From contig JANQQQ010000039.1 in assembly GCA_028284935.1 (NCBI GenBank), positions 528,670 to 592,669 on the forward strand: a stretch of 64,000 nt of DNA, in the 5' to 3' direction. Source of the stretch: Croceivirga sp. (GTDB lineage: Bacteria; Bacteroidota; Bacteroidia; Flavobacteriales; Flavobacteriaceae). Numbering within the stretch: the first letter of the stretch is position 1; the number at the start of each line of letters is the position of its first letter. The notes below the pieces were generated by a model. It saw only the letters and a list, made by a program, of their open reading frames with translations, was not told where the DNA came from and ran no database searches. Below are positions 51,880-62,427 of the stretch, one piece after another. The translations under genes were made by a program, and so were the position numbers.

Positions 51880-53082
51880 TCAATTTTTGGCAGAAGCCCA
51901 AAGGCGCAACACCAATACCCGTAGTTTAATCAACTGCTCTCTGGCCATCGGGGATACTTTTTTCCAATACAGATAAAGTTGCACCTTTGAATAGTATAAT
52001 GCACCTACCCATTTTTCCTTTAGGGAGGCTTCGTATTTAGCGTACTGCAAGGCCAAATAGGTACAGGAAAACATAAATAGCAATGCCCCTGACACAACCA
52101 CCCAAGGCGTGAGTTCGTGATGAAAGAATTTGTATAGCCCCAATCCCGTAAAACTGCCGTAAAGGATAACAAAGTGAATTACGTAAATAGATAAGGTATT
52201 GGAACCAATTTTTAAAAAGGTGACATGGGTTAAGAACTTTCGTAGCAACATAAAAAGGGCAAAGACCACAAAAACATCCCCCAGTCGTATAAATAAATAA
52301 TTATTGGAATACACCAATTGAAACAATCGTATCTGCGTAGTCTCATAGAGTGACATAAATAACGGGGAGGAATAATAAATCATCCCAAAACCTATGGATA
52401 AAGCCCCCCCAATGGCTATGGGATACAGGTGCTTACTATTTTTGTATCGGATGAAAAGCATGGAAAGCGAAGCGCCTAAGGTAGTATATCCTAACCATGG
52501 AATAATGGTGAACACCGACCCATGCGCCTTGGTAAAATAGTTTGCTATTCCTGTAGGAAGAAATGAAAACGACCATTGTTTGTAGAGCGGTTCAAAGAGA
52601 AACAGCAATAGGGTTGTTGCAACCAAAACCAAGGGGAATAGGGATTTTCCCTTGCCGATGGTCAATTGGTAAAATCCAATTATGGCCAAAATGGAAAGTC
52701 CTATACAATGTAGCACGTCCACCAAATAGAACCCATTGTAAATCTCACCTTTAAAAAGGCCAAATAGATTTAGTCGTAGGGCGTATCCAATCAATACCAA
52801 TTGTAATCCACGTTTAATTCCTTTTCGTATTCTGGGATTTGAACGTCCCTGTATAGGAGCCCTTAACAAAAGATAAGTGAAGATGAATCCTGAAACCGTA
52901 AAGAATACAGGTGCCGTAATGCCTCTAAAGTAGAGCCATGTGGTGTAAATAGGACTTTCAGGGTTTCTGAAAACAGGATCTAAAAGCCCATCAATAAAAT
53001 GGCCCTGGAGCATCATTAAGATAGCCCACGCACGCATGGCGTCTATAAAAAATAGCCTATTGGAGGTCACTTTCGTAAACAC
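51880..53082 (-). CDS. Multipass acyltransferase-like protein (HGSNAT/DUF1624-type)
   Basis: 400 aa with about ten helices. The N-terminus RLFFIDAMRAWAILMMLQGHF and the helix GITAPVFFTVSGFIFTYLLL resemble DUF1624/heparan-alpha-glucosaminide N-acetyltransferase and the wider acyltransferase-3 group; the His in QGHF corresponds to a conserved membrane histidine. The substrate is unknown. The C-terminal cytosolic tail is basic. It converges on lpdA with 17 bases between stops. Confidence 0.82.
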   Translation of the reverse strand: MFTKVTSNRLFFIDAMRAWAILMMLQGHFIDGLLDPVFRNPESPIYTTWLYFRGITAPVFFTVSGFIFTYLLLRAPIQGRSNPRIRKGIKRGLQLVLIGYALRLNLFGLFKGEIYNGFYLVDVLHCIGLSILAIIGFYQLTIGKGKSLFPLVLVATTLLLFLFEPLYKQWSFSFLPTGIANYFTKAHGSVFTIIPWLGYTTLGASLSMLFIRYKNSKHLYPIAIGGALSIGFGMIYYSSPLFMSLYETTQIRLFQLVYSNNYLFIRLGDVFVVFALFMLLRKFLTHVTFLKIGSNTLSIYVIHFVILYGSFTGLGLYKFFHHELTPWVVVSGALLFMFSCTYLALQYAKYEASLKEKWVGALYYSKVQLYLYWKKVSPMAREQLIKLRVLVLRLWASAKN

Positions 53083-53204
53083 TTATTCACTTAATATTCG
53101 AAATCCAGAAGGATTTGGATTATTTTAGGAGGCAAAATTAGATAAAAAACACCCAACTCATTGATTTTTAGTGATTATTACTAATTCTACTAACAATTAT
53201 TTCT

Positions 53205-53738
53205 ATGGCTAAGATTTTGGCATTCGCCGGCAGTAATTCTTCCACATCCATCAATTATCAATTAGTAAAGTATACCGTTTCCTTGATTAAGGACCATGAG
53301 GTTAGCTTGTTAAATATGGTCAATTACCCCTTTCCCATGTACAGTGCCGATCTTGAAAAAGACGAAGGTTACTCCAATTCCTTGATTGAACTTAAAAATG
53401 ACATTCAAAAATCAGATGCCTTAATAATTTCCGTAAATGAGCACAACGGCAATCCCTCTGCTTATTTTAAAAATCTTTTGGACTGGCTTTCCAGATTGGA
53501 GCGAAAATTTTTACTGGATAAAAAAGTGCTGCTACTGTCCACATCAATGGGAAAAAGGGGAGGTATGGGTTCCATAGAGGTAGTTGAAAGCATCTTGCCC
53601 AGATTTGGGGCGGAAATCGTTTCCACATTTTCCCTGCCCAGTTATGGACAAAACTTTACCGGTGAAAATGGGATTTTGAACAACGAATTGGCCAAAGGTC
53701 ATGGTGATGCGTTGTCCAGCTTCCTAGAAATGTTGTAA
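53205..53738 (+). CDS. NADPH-dependent FMN reductase (azoreductase/quinone reductase type)
   Basis: 177 aa. The flavodoxin-like fold starts KILAFAGSNSSTSINYQL, with the phosphate-binding loop GSNSSTSIN, and continues with SVNEHNGNPSAYFKNLLDWL and LSTSMGKRGGMGSIEVVE. It reduces FMN, quinones or azo compounds. It is the first gene of a run with tilS, dsbD and a penicillin acylase gene (gaps of 16, -4 and 34 bases). Confidence 0.93.
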   Translation: MAKILAFAGSNSSTSINYQLVKYTVSLIKDHEVSLLNMVNYPFPMYSADLEKDEGYSNSLIELKNDIQKSDALIISVNEHNGNPSAYFKNLLDWLSRLERKFLLDKKVLLLSTSMGKRGGMGSIEVVESILPRFGAEIVSTFSLPSYGQNFTGENGILNNELAKGHGDALSSFLEML

Positions 53739-53754
53739 ACCGTACTTTTGTCCC

Positions 53755-55050
53755 GTGCTGGACAGATTTAAACACCACATTGCCCGTACTTTTCCGTTTA
53801 TTAAGGAAAGGAAACTGCTTATTGCCTGCAGCGGAGGAGCGGATAGTATGGTACTTGCCCATTTGGCCAAGGAAAGTGGTTATTCCTTTGCTTTGGCCCA
53901 TTGCAATTATAAGCTTAGGGGGAGCGCCTCGGATTTGGATGAAGCATTGGTTGAAAAATGGTCCTTGGAAAATGACAGACAACTTTTTTCAAAAACCTTC
54001 GATTTGAAGAAGGAAGAAGGATCCATTCAACTTAAGGCGAGAAATTTACGTTATGCTTGGTTCCAAGAGTTGATTACAAAAGAAGGGTTTGATTACGTGC
54101 TTACCGCCCACCATGCCGATGACGATCTTGAAACTTTTTTAATTAATCTTTTCCGAGGTACGGGACTGGACGGATTGACCGGTATCCCTTCTTTGAATGG
54201 GAACATCGTTAGGCCTTTATTGCCCTTTGCAAAGGAGGACATTCTGAATTATGCAGCATCCGCCGGGATTTCATGGCGGGAGGACAATAGCAATACGGAA
54301 CTTAAATACCTTAGGAACAGAATACGTCATGAAATAGTTCCAAAATTGGAGGGAATTAATCCGTCTTTTTTGTCCAACTTTCAACGCACACAGGAATATC
54401 TAAGGTATAGTAGTCAACTACTAAATGATTTTGGCGCTGAACTTACATCCAGACTACTCTTGCCATCTCAAGAAGGTTATCGGATTTCCATTGCTGCATT
54501 GAAGAAGCTCCAACCCCTACCAGGATATTTGTTCCTGTTATTCAAATCGTTTGGCATTAAACAATGGAAAGACTTGGTGGACTTGTTGGAAGCCCAAAGC
54601 GGAAAGGAGATACGGTCAAAATCACACCGCATCATAAAAAACAGGGAGTACTTGATCTTAACACCTTTGACCCAGCCATTCTCTGATGAATATGAACTGC
54701 AAGACATCGATGGGGAATGGGATACCCCGCTTCATTTAAAGATTGAAAAAGTTGATGTTTGGGATATCAACTCATCAAACATCGTTTATGTTGATAAGGA
54801 AAAGTTAAACTATCCGTTAAAATTAAGGAAATGGAAAATTGGCGACTATTTTTATCCGTTAGGAATGAATGGGAAGAAAAAGCTCTCCAAATTTTTTAAG
54901 GATGGGAAGTATTCTACCCTTCAAAAAGAAGAACAGTGGCTGCTTTGCTCCAATACCGATATTGTATGGGTTTTGGGAAAACGAATGGATGCCAGGTTCA
55001 AGGTGGACCAACAAACCAAAGAGATACTAAAGATTTCATGGCTTATATGA
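53755..55050 (+). CDS. tilS: tRNA(Ile)-lysidine synthase
   Basis: 431 aa from a GTG start at 53755. The PP-loop motif SGGADS (Ser26 to Ser31) follows LLIACS, then TAHHADDDLETFLINLFRGT and a C-terminal TilS domain (KLRKWKIGDYFYPLGMNGKK). It makes lysidine at C34 of tRNA-Ile2 to read AUA codons. Its stop overlaps the dsbD ATG (ATGA). Confidence 0.96.
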   Translation: MLDRFKHHIARTFPFIKERKLLIACSGGADSMVLAHLAKESGYSFALAHCNYKLRGSASDLDEALVEKWSLENDRQLFSKTFDLKKEEGSIQLKARNLRYAWFQELITKEGFDYVLTAHHADDDLETFLINLFRGTGLDGLTGIPSLNGNIVRPLLPFAKEDILNYAASAGISWREDNSNTELKYLRNRIRHEIVPKLEGINPSFLSNFQRTQEYLRYSSQLLNDFGAELTSRLLLPSQEGYRISIAALKKLQPLPGYLFLLFKSFGIKQWKDLVDLLEAQSGKEIRSKSHRIIKNREYLILTPLTQPFSDEYELQDIDGEWDTPLHLKIEKVDVWDINSSNIVYVDKEKLNYPLKLRKWKIGDYFYPLGMNGKKKLSKFFKDGKYSTLQKEEQWLLCSNTDIVWVLGKRMDARFKVDQQTKEILKISWLI

Positions 55051-57023
55051 AATACATTTTTGTTTTAGCACTGGCTTTTATTTCAATATTTTCCATAACT
55101 GCCCAGAGTGACCAAAATCCTGCGGTGTGGAGCCATGAGGTCAATGAGTTGTCGGCAGGAGAGTACGAACTGGTTTTCAAAGCTGATATTTACAGGGAAT
55201 GGTTCATTTACTCCCTATATACTGCAGAAGGTGGGTCCATGCCCAGCGAATTTGAGTTTGTTGGGGCTGGGGAAACCTATGAATTATTGGGAAAAACCGA
55301 GGAGGGAAAAACCTACAAGAAGTACACTGAAGTCTTTGACGTTGAAGAGACCTTTTTTAAGGATAGGGCGCTTTTTAAGCAAAAGATCAGACTGCTCAAC
55401 AAAGACGTTAAACAAATAGAGGCTATTCTTTATTATCAAATCTGTAAAGAGGTCTGTGTATTAAAAGAAGAGGTTTTTACCCTTTCCCTAGATGGGGGAG
55501 AAGTGGTTTTGGAAACCAAGGAACTGGATGAAAAGAGTCTTGCCATGACCAAGGCCCTTCAACTGGATTTAAAGAACAAATTCAAGCTTAGTGAAGGCTC
55601 CCTCAATCAAAAATCGGCTGCCAATAATTTATGGATGTTGTTTGGATTGGGCTTTTTAGGAGGGCTTATTGCCCTGCTTACCCCTTGTGTTTTTCCATTG
55701 ATACCGCTCACTGTGTCCTTTTTTACGAAGCATACCGGCAATCGCTCCAAAGGAATCAAGAATGCATTGTTATATGGCTTTTTTATTGTGCTCATTTACT
55801 TTTTATTGAGCCTTCCCTTTCATCTATTTGATTCCGTGGATTCCCAAATCCTCAACACTATTGCAACCAATGTCTGGTTAAATCTATTGTTCTTTCTCAT
55901 CTTCGTCTTTTTTGCCTTTTCCTTTTTTGGCTACTATGAGTTGACCCTTCCCAGTTCATGGGCAAACAAATTGGACAGTGCTTCAACCAAAGTTGGTGGG
56001 GTACTGGGCATCTTTTTCATGGCTATGACGCTGGCCATTGTATCCTTTTCGTGCACAGGCCCTATTTTAGGGGGGCTATTGGGAAGTACCACATTGGCAG
56101 AAGGAAGTGTGGCGACCAATTTGACCATTGGGATGACTGGATTTGGTTTGGCTTTGGCACTGCCATTTGCACTTTTTGCCCTATTCCCAACCTGGTTGAA
56201 CTCTTTGCCGAAATCAGGTGGTTGGATGACCACAGTCAAGGTGGTATTGGGCTTTTTAGAGCTGGCCTTGGCTTTTAAATTCTTATCCAATGCCGACTTG
56301 GTAGGGAACTGGGGGTTGCTAAAAAGGGAAATTTTCTTGGGCATTTGGATCGTACTATTTGTCCTGCTTGCACTGTACCTTTTCGGAATTTTTCGTTTTC
56401 CGCATGATGGTCCAAAACAAAAGCTATCGCCAGGGAGAAAGCTCATGGGTGTTTTGAGCACAGCTTTTGCCCTTTATCTTGTTCTTGGGCTCATAAATAT
56501 GGCTTCCTTAAAAGGATTGAGCGGTTTCCCACCACCAGATTTTTATTCCATTAAGAATACCAAAAGCAATTGCCCTTTAGGTTTGGATTGCTTTAAGGAC
56601 TTTGACGAGGGTGTTGCTGTGGCAAAGCAGACAAATAAGCCTATTTTACTTGATTTTACGGGTTGGGGCTGTGTGAATTGCCGAAGGATGGAAGAAAATG
56701 TATGGAGTGACCCCAGTATATATCCAATGCTTAGGGATGATTATGTATTGATATCGCTTTATGTGGATGACAGGAAGGAGTTGCCCAAGAAAAAACAATT
56801 TAGTTTTCAATATGAATCCGGTCGCATTAAGACCATTAAGACTATAGGTCAAAAATGGGGTACTTTTCAGACCATTAACTTCAATGCGGCATCCCAACCG
56901 TATTACGTTTTGCTTTCACCGGATTTGGAAGTACTGAACAGTGCTGTTCAGTATGTCGATACTGATACCTACGAAGAATGGCTAAAATCAGGTCTTGAAA
57001 GGTATCAGTTAAGTATGAAATAA
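55047..57023 (+). CDS. dsbD: Thiol:disulfide interchange protein DsbD
   Basis: 658 aa from the ATG at 55047, which overlaps the tilS stop. Earlier in-frame ATGs lie inside tilS. A signal peptide ends at SITAQ. The N-terminal domain has the cysteine pair in YYQICKEVCVLKE. Eight or so helices form the CcdA-like core with LLTPCVFPLIPLTVS and SFSCTGPILGGLLG. The C-terminal thioredoxin-like domain has WGCVNC (Cys542, Cys545). It carries electrons from cytosolic thioredoxin to periplasmic disulfides. Confidence 0.95.
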   Translation: MKYIFVLALAFISIFSITAQSDQNPAVWSHEVNELSAGEYELVFKADIYREWFIYSLYTAEGGSMPSEFEFVGAGETYELLGKTEEGKTYKKYTEVFDVEETFFKDRALFKQKIRLLNKDVKQIEAILYYQICKEVCVLKEEVFTLSLDGGEVVLETKELDEKSLAMTKALQLDLKNKFKLSEGSLNQKSAANNLWMLFGLGFLGGLIALLTPCVFPLIPLTVSFFTKHTGNRSKGIKNALLYGFFIVLIYFLLSLPFHLFDSVDSQILNTIATNVWLNLLFFLIFVFFAFSFFGYYELTLPSSWANKLDSASTKVGGVLGIFFMAMTLAIVSFSCTGPILGGLLGSTTLAEGSVATNLTIGMTGFGLALALPFALFALFPTWLNSLPKSGGWMTTVKVVLGFLELALAFKFLSNADLVGNWGLLKREIFLGIWIVLFVLLALYLFGIFRFPHDGPKQKLSPGRKLMGVLSTAFALYLVLGLINMASLKGLSGFPPPDFYSIKNTKSNCPLGLDCFKDFDEGVAVAKQTNKPILLDFTGWGCVNCRRMEENVWSDPSIYPMLRDDYVLISLYVDDRKELPKKKQFSFQYESGRIKTIKTIGQKWGTFQTINFNAASQPYYVLLSPDLEVLNSAVQYVDTDTYEEWLKSGLERYQLSMK

Positions 57024-57057
57024 GTATTTTTAGGGAATAACCAAGCAAAAATTCCCC

Positions 57058-59454
57058 ATGAGACGACTCAAAAGAGTCCTTCTAGGCCTATTATGCCTGT
57101 TGGCTATTCTAATCCTTGCTTTTTTTATTTTTCTAAACAGTCTTACCCCTAACTACGAAGGGGAAGAGGAATTGAAGCATATTTCAAACAGCGTTGAAGT
57201 CTATTTTGACACCTACGGCGTTCCCCATATTTATGCTGATAATGAGGAAGATGCCATTAGAACCTTAGGATATGTGCATGCACAGGACCGACTCTGGCAG
57301 ATGGAACTGCTTAGAAGGGCTGGTTCAGGAAGGTTATCGGAAATTTTTGGAGCATTGACCTTGGAGACGGACAAATTCTTTCTCTCATTGGGCATTGATG
57401 ATCATAACGATAGGGCCTTAGCCAATTTGGATAGGAATCATCCCAGTGTTGTTTTGGCCAATGCCTACTTGGACGGTATTAATCAGTTTATTGAAAAAGG
57501 ACCTACCCCTGTTGAGTTCTATCTTACCGGACTTAAAAAACAAAAGTTTGATTTAAAGGACGTTTATAATGCCGTAGCCTATATGGGCTTCACCTTTAAT
57601 AAAGGGGCAAGGGATATTGTTAATACAAATTTGTTGCATGTATTGGATTCCTCTTACACCAAGGAGCTTTTTGAAAATGACCCATCCCAGGAAATTAAAA
57701 TTCCTGTTCACAGGGATACGGCAAGAACGGAATTGGCAGCCATTCATAAACGAATTGCACAGGCCTTGATACACCTGCCCATTCCTGAATTCCATGGAAG
57801 CAACAGTTGGGTATTGGCTCCCGAGAAAACGGCTACCGGTAAAGTATTATTTGAAAATGACCCTCATATTTCACAGGCACAACCTTCCGTATGGTACGAA
57901 GCCCACCTAGTTACTCCCAAATATGAGAAATATGGGTATTACTTGGCAGGAGTTCCATTTCCTTTGTTATCACATGATCGAACCATGGCGCACGGCTTTA
58001 CCATGTTGGCCAATGACGACACCAATTTTTACTATGAAGAACAACATCCTACGGATACCACCTTATATCGGTACAAAGATGATTGGCAAAAATTCCAATA
58101 TGTCACAAAGACGATACAAGTAAAGGATGTTGGACCCGTAGCGTTTCAGTACAAAAAAACACATCGTGGACCTATTGTCAACTCCAACTATGCCAATAGA
58201 ACTAGGGTAGAGGGAGAGCGTTTGGTAAGTATGCATTGGTTGTTTACCCAGTTTGAGAATCGATTGATACAGGGGCTGTACGGTATCAACCATGCCAAAA
58301 CGATGGAGGAATTTAGTACGTCCCTTCCCGATATACATGCCCCTGGACTTAACGTAATGTATGGCGATGCCAAGGGAAATATTGCATGGTGGGGTACGGC
58401 AAAACTATATCGGATGCCGAACAGTACCAGCACTAAATTTATTTTGGATGGTGCCAGTGGTGAAGATGATCCCGTGGAGTACCTTGATTTTGAGCATAAC
58501 CCAAAAACAATCAATCCCCCTTGGAATTATGTCTATTCCGCCAACAACCAACCGGATTCAACGGCCGGAATGTACGTCCCAGGTTATTTTGCAAACTCCA
58601 GTCGAAGGGCAGGAAGGATAATTGACCTTATGGAAGGTAAGAATCAAGGTTGGACAAAAGATGACATGGCACAAATGGCGAATGATATTACGTTGAGGAC
58701 GGCAACTGATTTTATCGTTGATTGCCTTAAGGAATTGTATTTAAAGGGTCTTTCGGCAGAGCAATTGGCTTATTTGGATGAAATCAAGGCTTGGGAAGGC
58801 AATTTTGACTTAAGTAGTGTAGGCGCGGTGTTCTTCGAAAAAATGGAGGAAAACATCCATATCAATCTCTTTTCAGATGAATTCCCCTCTTTTGAAGAAT
58901 ACGAGTCATACAGCGTTCAGCTGAAATTAAGAAAAGTATTTCCCAATGCTTCTTCCAAATGGTGGGATGATGTTAGTACTTCCAATAAAAAGGAAACCAA
59001 GGCTGATGTCATCAATAGGGCATTTCTGGATTCGTGGGAACAGCTATCTGATGAACTGGGTTCTAACTGGAAAAATTGGACATGGGATAGGGTGCATTAT
59101 TTGGAACATGACCACCCCATTGGCAGGGTACCTTCCCTTAAGAAGTATTTTACCGTGGGACCCTTCCCGTCCTCAGGGACCTCAGGAACCTTAAATAATC
59201 AAGGGTTTTGGACCATGGATGATGGACGATACAAGGTGAGTAGCATTCCTTCCACCCGACGGATCATTGATTTTTCGGATATTGAAAATAGCATCAGTAT
59301 TCTGCCTACAGGCCAGTCTGGAAATCCATTGAGCAAGCATTATAAAGATCAAGCGGAGATGTACATCAATGGAAGGTATCGAAAGATGATGATGAATGAA
59401 GAAGAAATCGTCTCGACTTCTGAGGATGTGCTGACTTTCATAGCCAAAAAATAG
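57058..59454 (+). CDS. Penicillin acylase family protein (Ntn hydrolase)
   Basis: 798 aa with one N-terminal hydrophobic helix. The alpha part (to about 247) includes VYFDTYGVPHIYADNEEDAI and HAQDRLWQMELLRRAGSGRL. The predicted autoprocessing site precedes Ser248 in HGSNSWVLAP, the new N-terminal nucleophile, followed by LFENDPH in the beta chain. Members cleave amides, including acyl-homoserine lactones and beta-lactam side chains; the substrate is unknown here. It is the last gene of the run and is followed by a weak hairpin at 59455-59474. Confidence 0.93.
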   Translation: MRRLKRVLLGLLCLLAILILAFFIFLNSLTPNYEGEEELKHISNSVEVYFDTYGVPHIYADNEEDAIRTLGYVHAQDRLWQMELLRRAGSGRLSEIFGALTLETDKFFLSLGIDDHNDRALANLDRNHPSVVLANAYLDGINQFIEKGPTPVEFYLTGLKKQKFDLKDVYNAVAYMGFTFNKGARDIVNTNLLHVLDSSYTKELFENDPSQEIKIPVHRDTARTELAAIHKRIAQALIHLPIPEFHGSNSWVLAPEKTATGKVLFENDPHISQAQPSVWYEAHLVTPKYEKYGYYLAGVPFPLLSHDRTMAHGFTMLANDDTNFYYEEQHPTDTTLYRYKDDWQKFQYVTKTIQVKDVGPVAFQYKKTHRGPIVNSNYANRTRVEGERLVSMHWLFTQFENRLIQGLYGINHAKTMEEFSTSLPDIHAPGLNVMYGDAKGNIAWWGTAKLYRMPNSTSTKFILDGASGEDDPVEYLDFEHNPKTINPPWNYVYSANNQPDSTAGMYVPGYFANSSRRAGRIIDLMEGKNQGWTKDDMAQMANDITLRTATDFIVDCLKELYLKGLSAEQLAYLDEIKAWEGNFDLSSVGAVFFEKMEENIHINLFSDEFPSFEEYESYSVQLKLRKVFPNASSKWWDDVSTSNKKETKADVINRAFLDSWEQLSDELGSNWKNWTWDRVHYLEHDHPIGRVPSLKKYFTVGPFPSSGTSGTLNNQGFWTMDDGRYKVSSIPSTRRIIDFSDIENSISILPTGQSGNPLSKHYKDQAEMYINGRYRKMMMNEEEIVSTSEDVLTFIAKK

Positions 59455-59474
59455 TCCCAATTCCTTTTTTGGGA
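59455..59474 (+). terminator. Weak terminator-like hairpin after the penicillin acylase gene
   Basis: TCCCAA-N8-TTGGGA beginning directly after the stop codon. There is no T-run on its 3' side, so termination is uncertain. Confidence 0.35.
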
Positions 59475-59608
59475 TACATTTCATGCTTTTTTATTTCGGC
59501 TTTGGGTTAAATTATACCGTATTTAGGCCCAAAAGTGTGTGTAAAGTCCGTTTTGTTGGAAATCAAAAAAAACTTTTCCTAACTTACAGGAGACTAATTC
59601 AATTTGCT

Positions 59609-62407
59609 ATGCGAAAAGAGATTGAACGGCCAAAAAGGTCGTTACTTTCCCATAGAGTGTTCTTTGTTCTTCTAGGGCTGACTTTTTTTTGGTCCAGTGC
59701 CCAAGATAGCGCTCTTACCCAAGGAACCGCCCTAAAGGAAGTGCTTTTGAATATCGAAGCCAAAACGGGTTACCAGTTATTTTTTATCGAGGATTGGCTG
59801 GCCGGTCAACGGGTCATGGACCAAAACCAAGAAGGAAGCATTTTGGAAATTTTAGATGCGATTCTAGTTAACACCAACTTGAACTATTATGTTTTGGAAG
59901 ATGAAAAGCGGGTCATTTTATTACAGAATACCGTTATTTATGACGAGCTACCCCGTTTTTTCTTTGGTAGGCCTGATTCCCTCAGTACCGAAACCATCCA
60001 AATAGTAACCGACAGCAGGCCACCTCCTGCATTTTTTGTCGAGAATACCAGGAGAACAGCAAGGGAATATCCCATCGTAAGAATTGGGAAGGCCAACAAC
60101 AGTGATTTGAGACCTAGTTATCAACTCAGGGGAAAGGTCACAAATCAACGCAATGGGGAACCTGTGCCTGATTTGGCCATTCGTTTATTGGGTTCCAACT
60201 TGGTGACCGTAACCGATGAAAATGGAAATTATACCATTGAACTACCATCAGGTTATAATGTAATATCCGCGACCGCTATGGGCATTGAAGATATGGAGCG
60301 GGAAATTATGATGTATAATGATGGTACCCTTGATTTGGCCATGGAAGAAGGGCTACAACAATTGGAAGAAGTTACCGTAGAGGCCGATGCCATTAGTAAT
60401 GTACAGGAAACCAGTACTGGTACGGAGACTATTGATTTGGAAGAATCGAAGAATATCCCTTTGGTGCTTGGTGAGCGGGATTTGCTTCAAGTCGCCAAGG
60501 CCTTGCCCGGTATTTCATCGGCTGGGGAAGGGGCTACGGGCTTAAATGTACGTGGAGGTAAGACCGACCAGAACTTAGTATTGCTCGATGATGCGGTCAT
60601 TTACAATCCCACGCATTTTTTTGGCATTTTTCAGGCACTGAATCCGTTTACCACGGAGGGAGCTGATATTTACAAAGGCAGCGTGCCGGTGGAGTTTGGC
60701 GGGCGTTTGTCTTCCGTTTTCGATATTAGAACAAAAAACGGTAATGTGGAGAAGTTTTCAGGTGAAGGTTCCATTGGACCGGTCACTGGAAATTTGGCCC
60801 TTGAAATCCCGGTAAAAAAAGATACTTCATCCCTCGTGGTTGGGGGACGTGGTGCTTATGCTGATTGGATTTTACGTTCGTTGGATGAAGAGTCCCTCAA
60901 TAACAGTCAGGCGTCGTTTTTTGATGTCATAGCCAAATACCATCACCGGTTTAATGAAAATAGTGAAATCAAGGGAACGGCGTATTTCAGCAGGGATGAT
61001 TTTAGTATCACCTCTGATTCATTATACAACTACACCAATCGTCTGGCATCCATTAGGTGGGACCATAGGCACAGTGAAAAGACCGTTGGAGCATTGATGC
61101 TTGCCAACAGTGATTATCGTTTTGGAATTGATTTTGATGGGGAGGCGAATACTGATTTTGACCTGAACTACAGTATCAATGAAACGGAACTGAAGTACAA
61201 ATTGAATACCCGACTTAATGATAAACATTCTTTGGACTACGGCCTTTCTGCCAAGTTGTATTCCGTAAACCCTGGAAGTATTGAGCCCGTGGGCGGCAAC
61301 TCTGATATTGCACCAGTTTTTATTGATGAGGAACAAGCAGTGGAAGGAGCGTTATTTGTGGGTGATGAAATTGCATTGACCGATAGATTAAGTCTGGACT
61401 TGGGCCTGAGGTATGCCTTTTTTGCCGCTTTGGGCTCTGGAACCCAAAGGACCTACGTGGAGGGGCAACCTAGAAATGAGGCTACGGTACAAGATACCAT
61501 CAGTTATGGAAGCGGCGAGGTCATTGAAACCTATGGCGGACCCGAAGCACGGGTGGCCTTACGTTATTTATTGGCTCCTGACTTCTCCGTCAAGGCCAGT
61601 TTCAACAATTCATATCAGTTCATCCATACCTTGACCAATAATACTACGGTATCTCCCATTGACACCTGGAAGCTTTCTGATTTGAACATTGAACCACAAA
61701 CAGGTTATCAAGCGTCGTTAGGGTTCTATAAAAACTTTAATGACAATATGTTTGAAGTGAGCTTGGAAGGCTACTACAAGGAAATGGATAACGTGCTTGA
61801 TTTTAAAACCGGTGCCGACCTTTTCCTCAATGAAAATGTTGAAACGGAAGTATTGCAGGGTGATGGGCAAGCCTATGGAGTTGAATTTTTGATTAAAAAG
61901 AATAGGGGAAAACTCAATGGATGGTTGGGATATACCTATGCGAGATCTTTATATCGATTTGACAGTCCTTTCAGTGAAGAACGAATTAATGGAGGGGAAT
62001 TCTTTCCCTCTAATTTTGACAAACCCCATGATGTGAGTTTGATTGCGAATTATAAGTTAACCAAACGCTACAGTTTCTCGGCCAACTTCGTCTATCAAAC
62101 AGGTAGACCGGTTACCTTTCCTATTGGTACGTTCCGGTTCAATAATGCTGATTTTGTGGCCTTCAGTGACCGTAATGAATTCCGGATTCCGGATTTCTAC
62201 CGATTGGATTTGGGCATCAATATCGAGGGTAACCATAAAAAGAACAAGTTGGCCCACAGTTTTTGGACCATATCGGTATATAACGTTCTAGGGAGAAATA
62301 ATCCCTATTCGGTGTTTTTTGTAACGGAAGATGGGGAGGTCAGGGCATTGCAAAGTTCCATTTTTGCAATTCCCATACCTTCCATCACGTATAATTTTAA
62401 GTTTTAG
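59609..62407 (+). CDS. TonB-dependent receptor with STN and carboxypeptidase-regulatory domains
   Basis: 932 aa from the ATG that begins MRKEIERPKR; a longer frame from 59483 adds residues that do not look like a signal peptide. The signal peptide ends near WSSAQ. The STN domain (about 30-105: ALKEVLLNIEAKTGYQLFF, ILDAILVNTNLNYYV) precedes a carboxypeptidase D-like beta domain (LRGKVTNQRNGEPVPDLAIR), then the plug (GEGATGLNVRGGKTDQNLVL) and a 22-strand barrel. STN receptors often signal to a FecR anti-sigma factor, but none lies here. Two DUF4249 lipoproteins follow, so it is likely a nutrient receptor with those as surface partners. Confidence 0.93.
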   Translation: MRKEIERPKRSLLSHRVFFVLLGLTFFWSSAQDSALTQGTALKEVLLNIEAKTGYQLFFIEDWLAGQRVMDQNQEGSILEILDAILVNTNLNYYVLEDEKRVILLQNTVIYDELPRFFFGRPDSLSTETIQIVTDSRPPPAFFVENTRRTAREYPIVRIGKANNSDLRPSYQLRGKVTNQRNGEPVPDLAIRLLGSNLVTVTDENGNYTIELPSGYNVISATAMGIEDMEREIMMYNDGTLDLAMEEGLQQLEEVTVEADAISNVQETSTGTETIDLEESKNIPLVLGERDLLQVAKALPGISSAGEGATGLNVRGGKTDQNLVLLDDAVIYNPTHFFGIFQALNPFTTEGADIYKGSVPVEFGGRLSSVFDIRTKNGNVEKFSGEGSIGPVTGNLALEIPVKKDTSSLVVGGRGAYADWILRSLDEESLNNSQASFFDVIAKYHHRFNENSEIKGTAYFSRDDFSITSDSLYNYTNRLASIRWDHRHSEKTVGALMLANSDYRFGIDFDGEANTDFDLNYSINETELKYKLNTRLNDKHSLDYGLSAKLYSVNPGSIEPVGGNSDIAPVFIDEEQAVEGALFVGDEIALTDRLSLDLGLRYAFFAALGSGTQRTYVEGQPRNEATVQDTISYGSGEVIETYGGPEARVALRYLLAPDFSVKASFNNSYQFIHTLTNNTTVSPIDTWKLSDLNIEPQTGYQASLGFYKNFNDNMFEVSLEGYYKEMDNVLDFKTGADLFLNENVETEVLQGDGQAYGVEFLIKKNRGKLNGWLGYTYARSLYRFDSPFSEERINGGEFFPSNFDKPHDVSLIANYKLTKRYSFSANFVYQTGRPVTFPIGTFRFNNADFVAFSDRNEFRIPDFYRLDLGINIEGNHKKNKLAHSFWTISVYNVLGRNNPYSVFFVTEDGEVRALQSSIFAIPIPSITYNFKF

Positions 62408-62427
62408 GATTTTAAGTGCTATGAATA

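Noticed and set aside
54936..55046. Longer start for DsbD inside tilS
   Set aside because: The 37 added residues are tilS sequence in another frame; the ATG at 55047 gives a clean signal peptide and the usual ATGA overlap.
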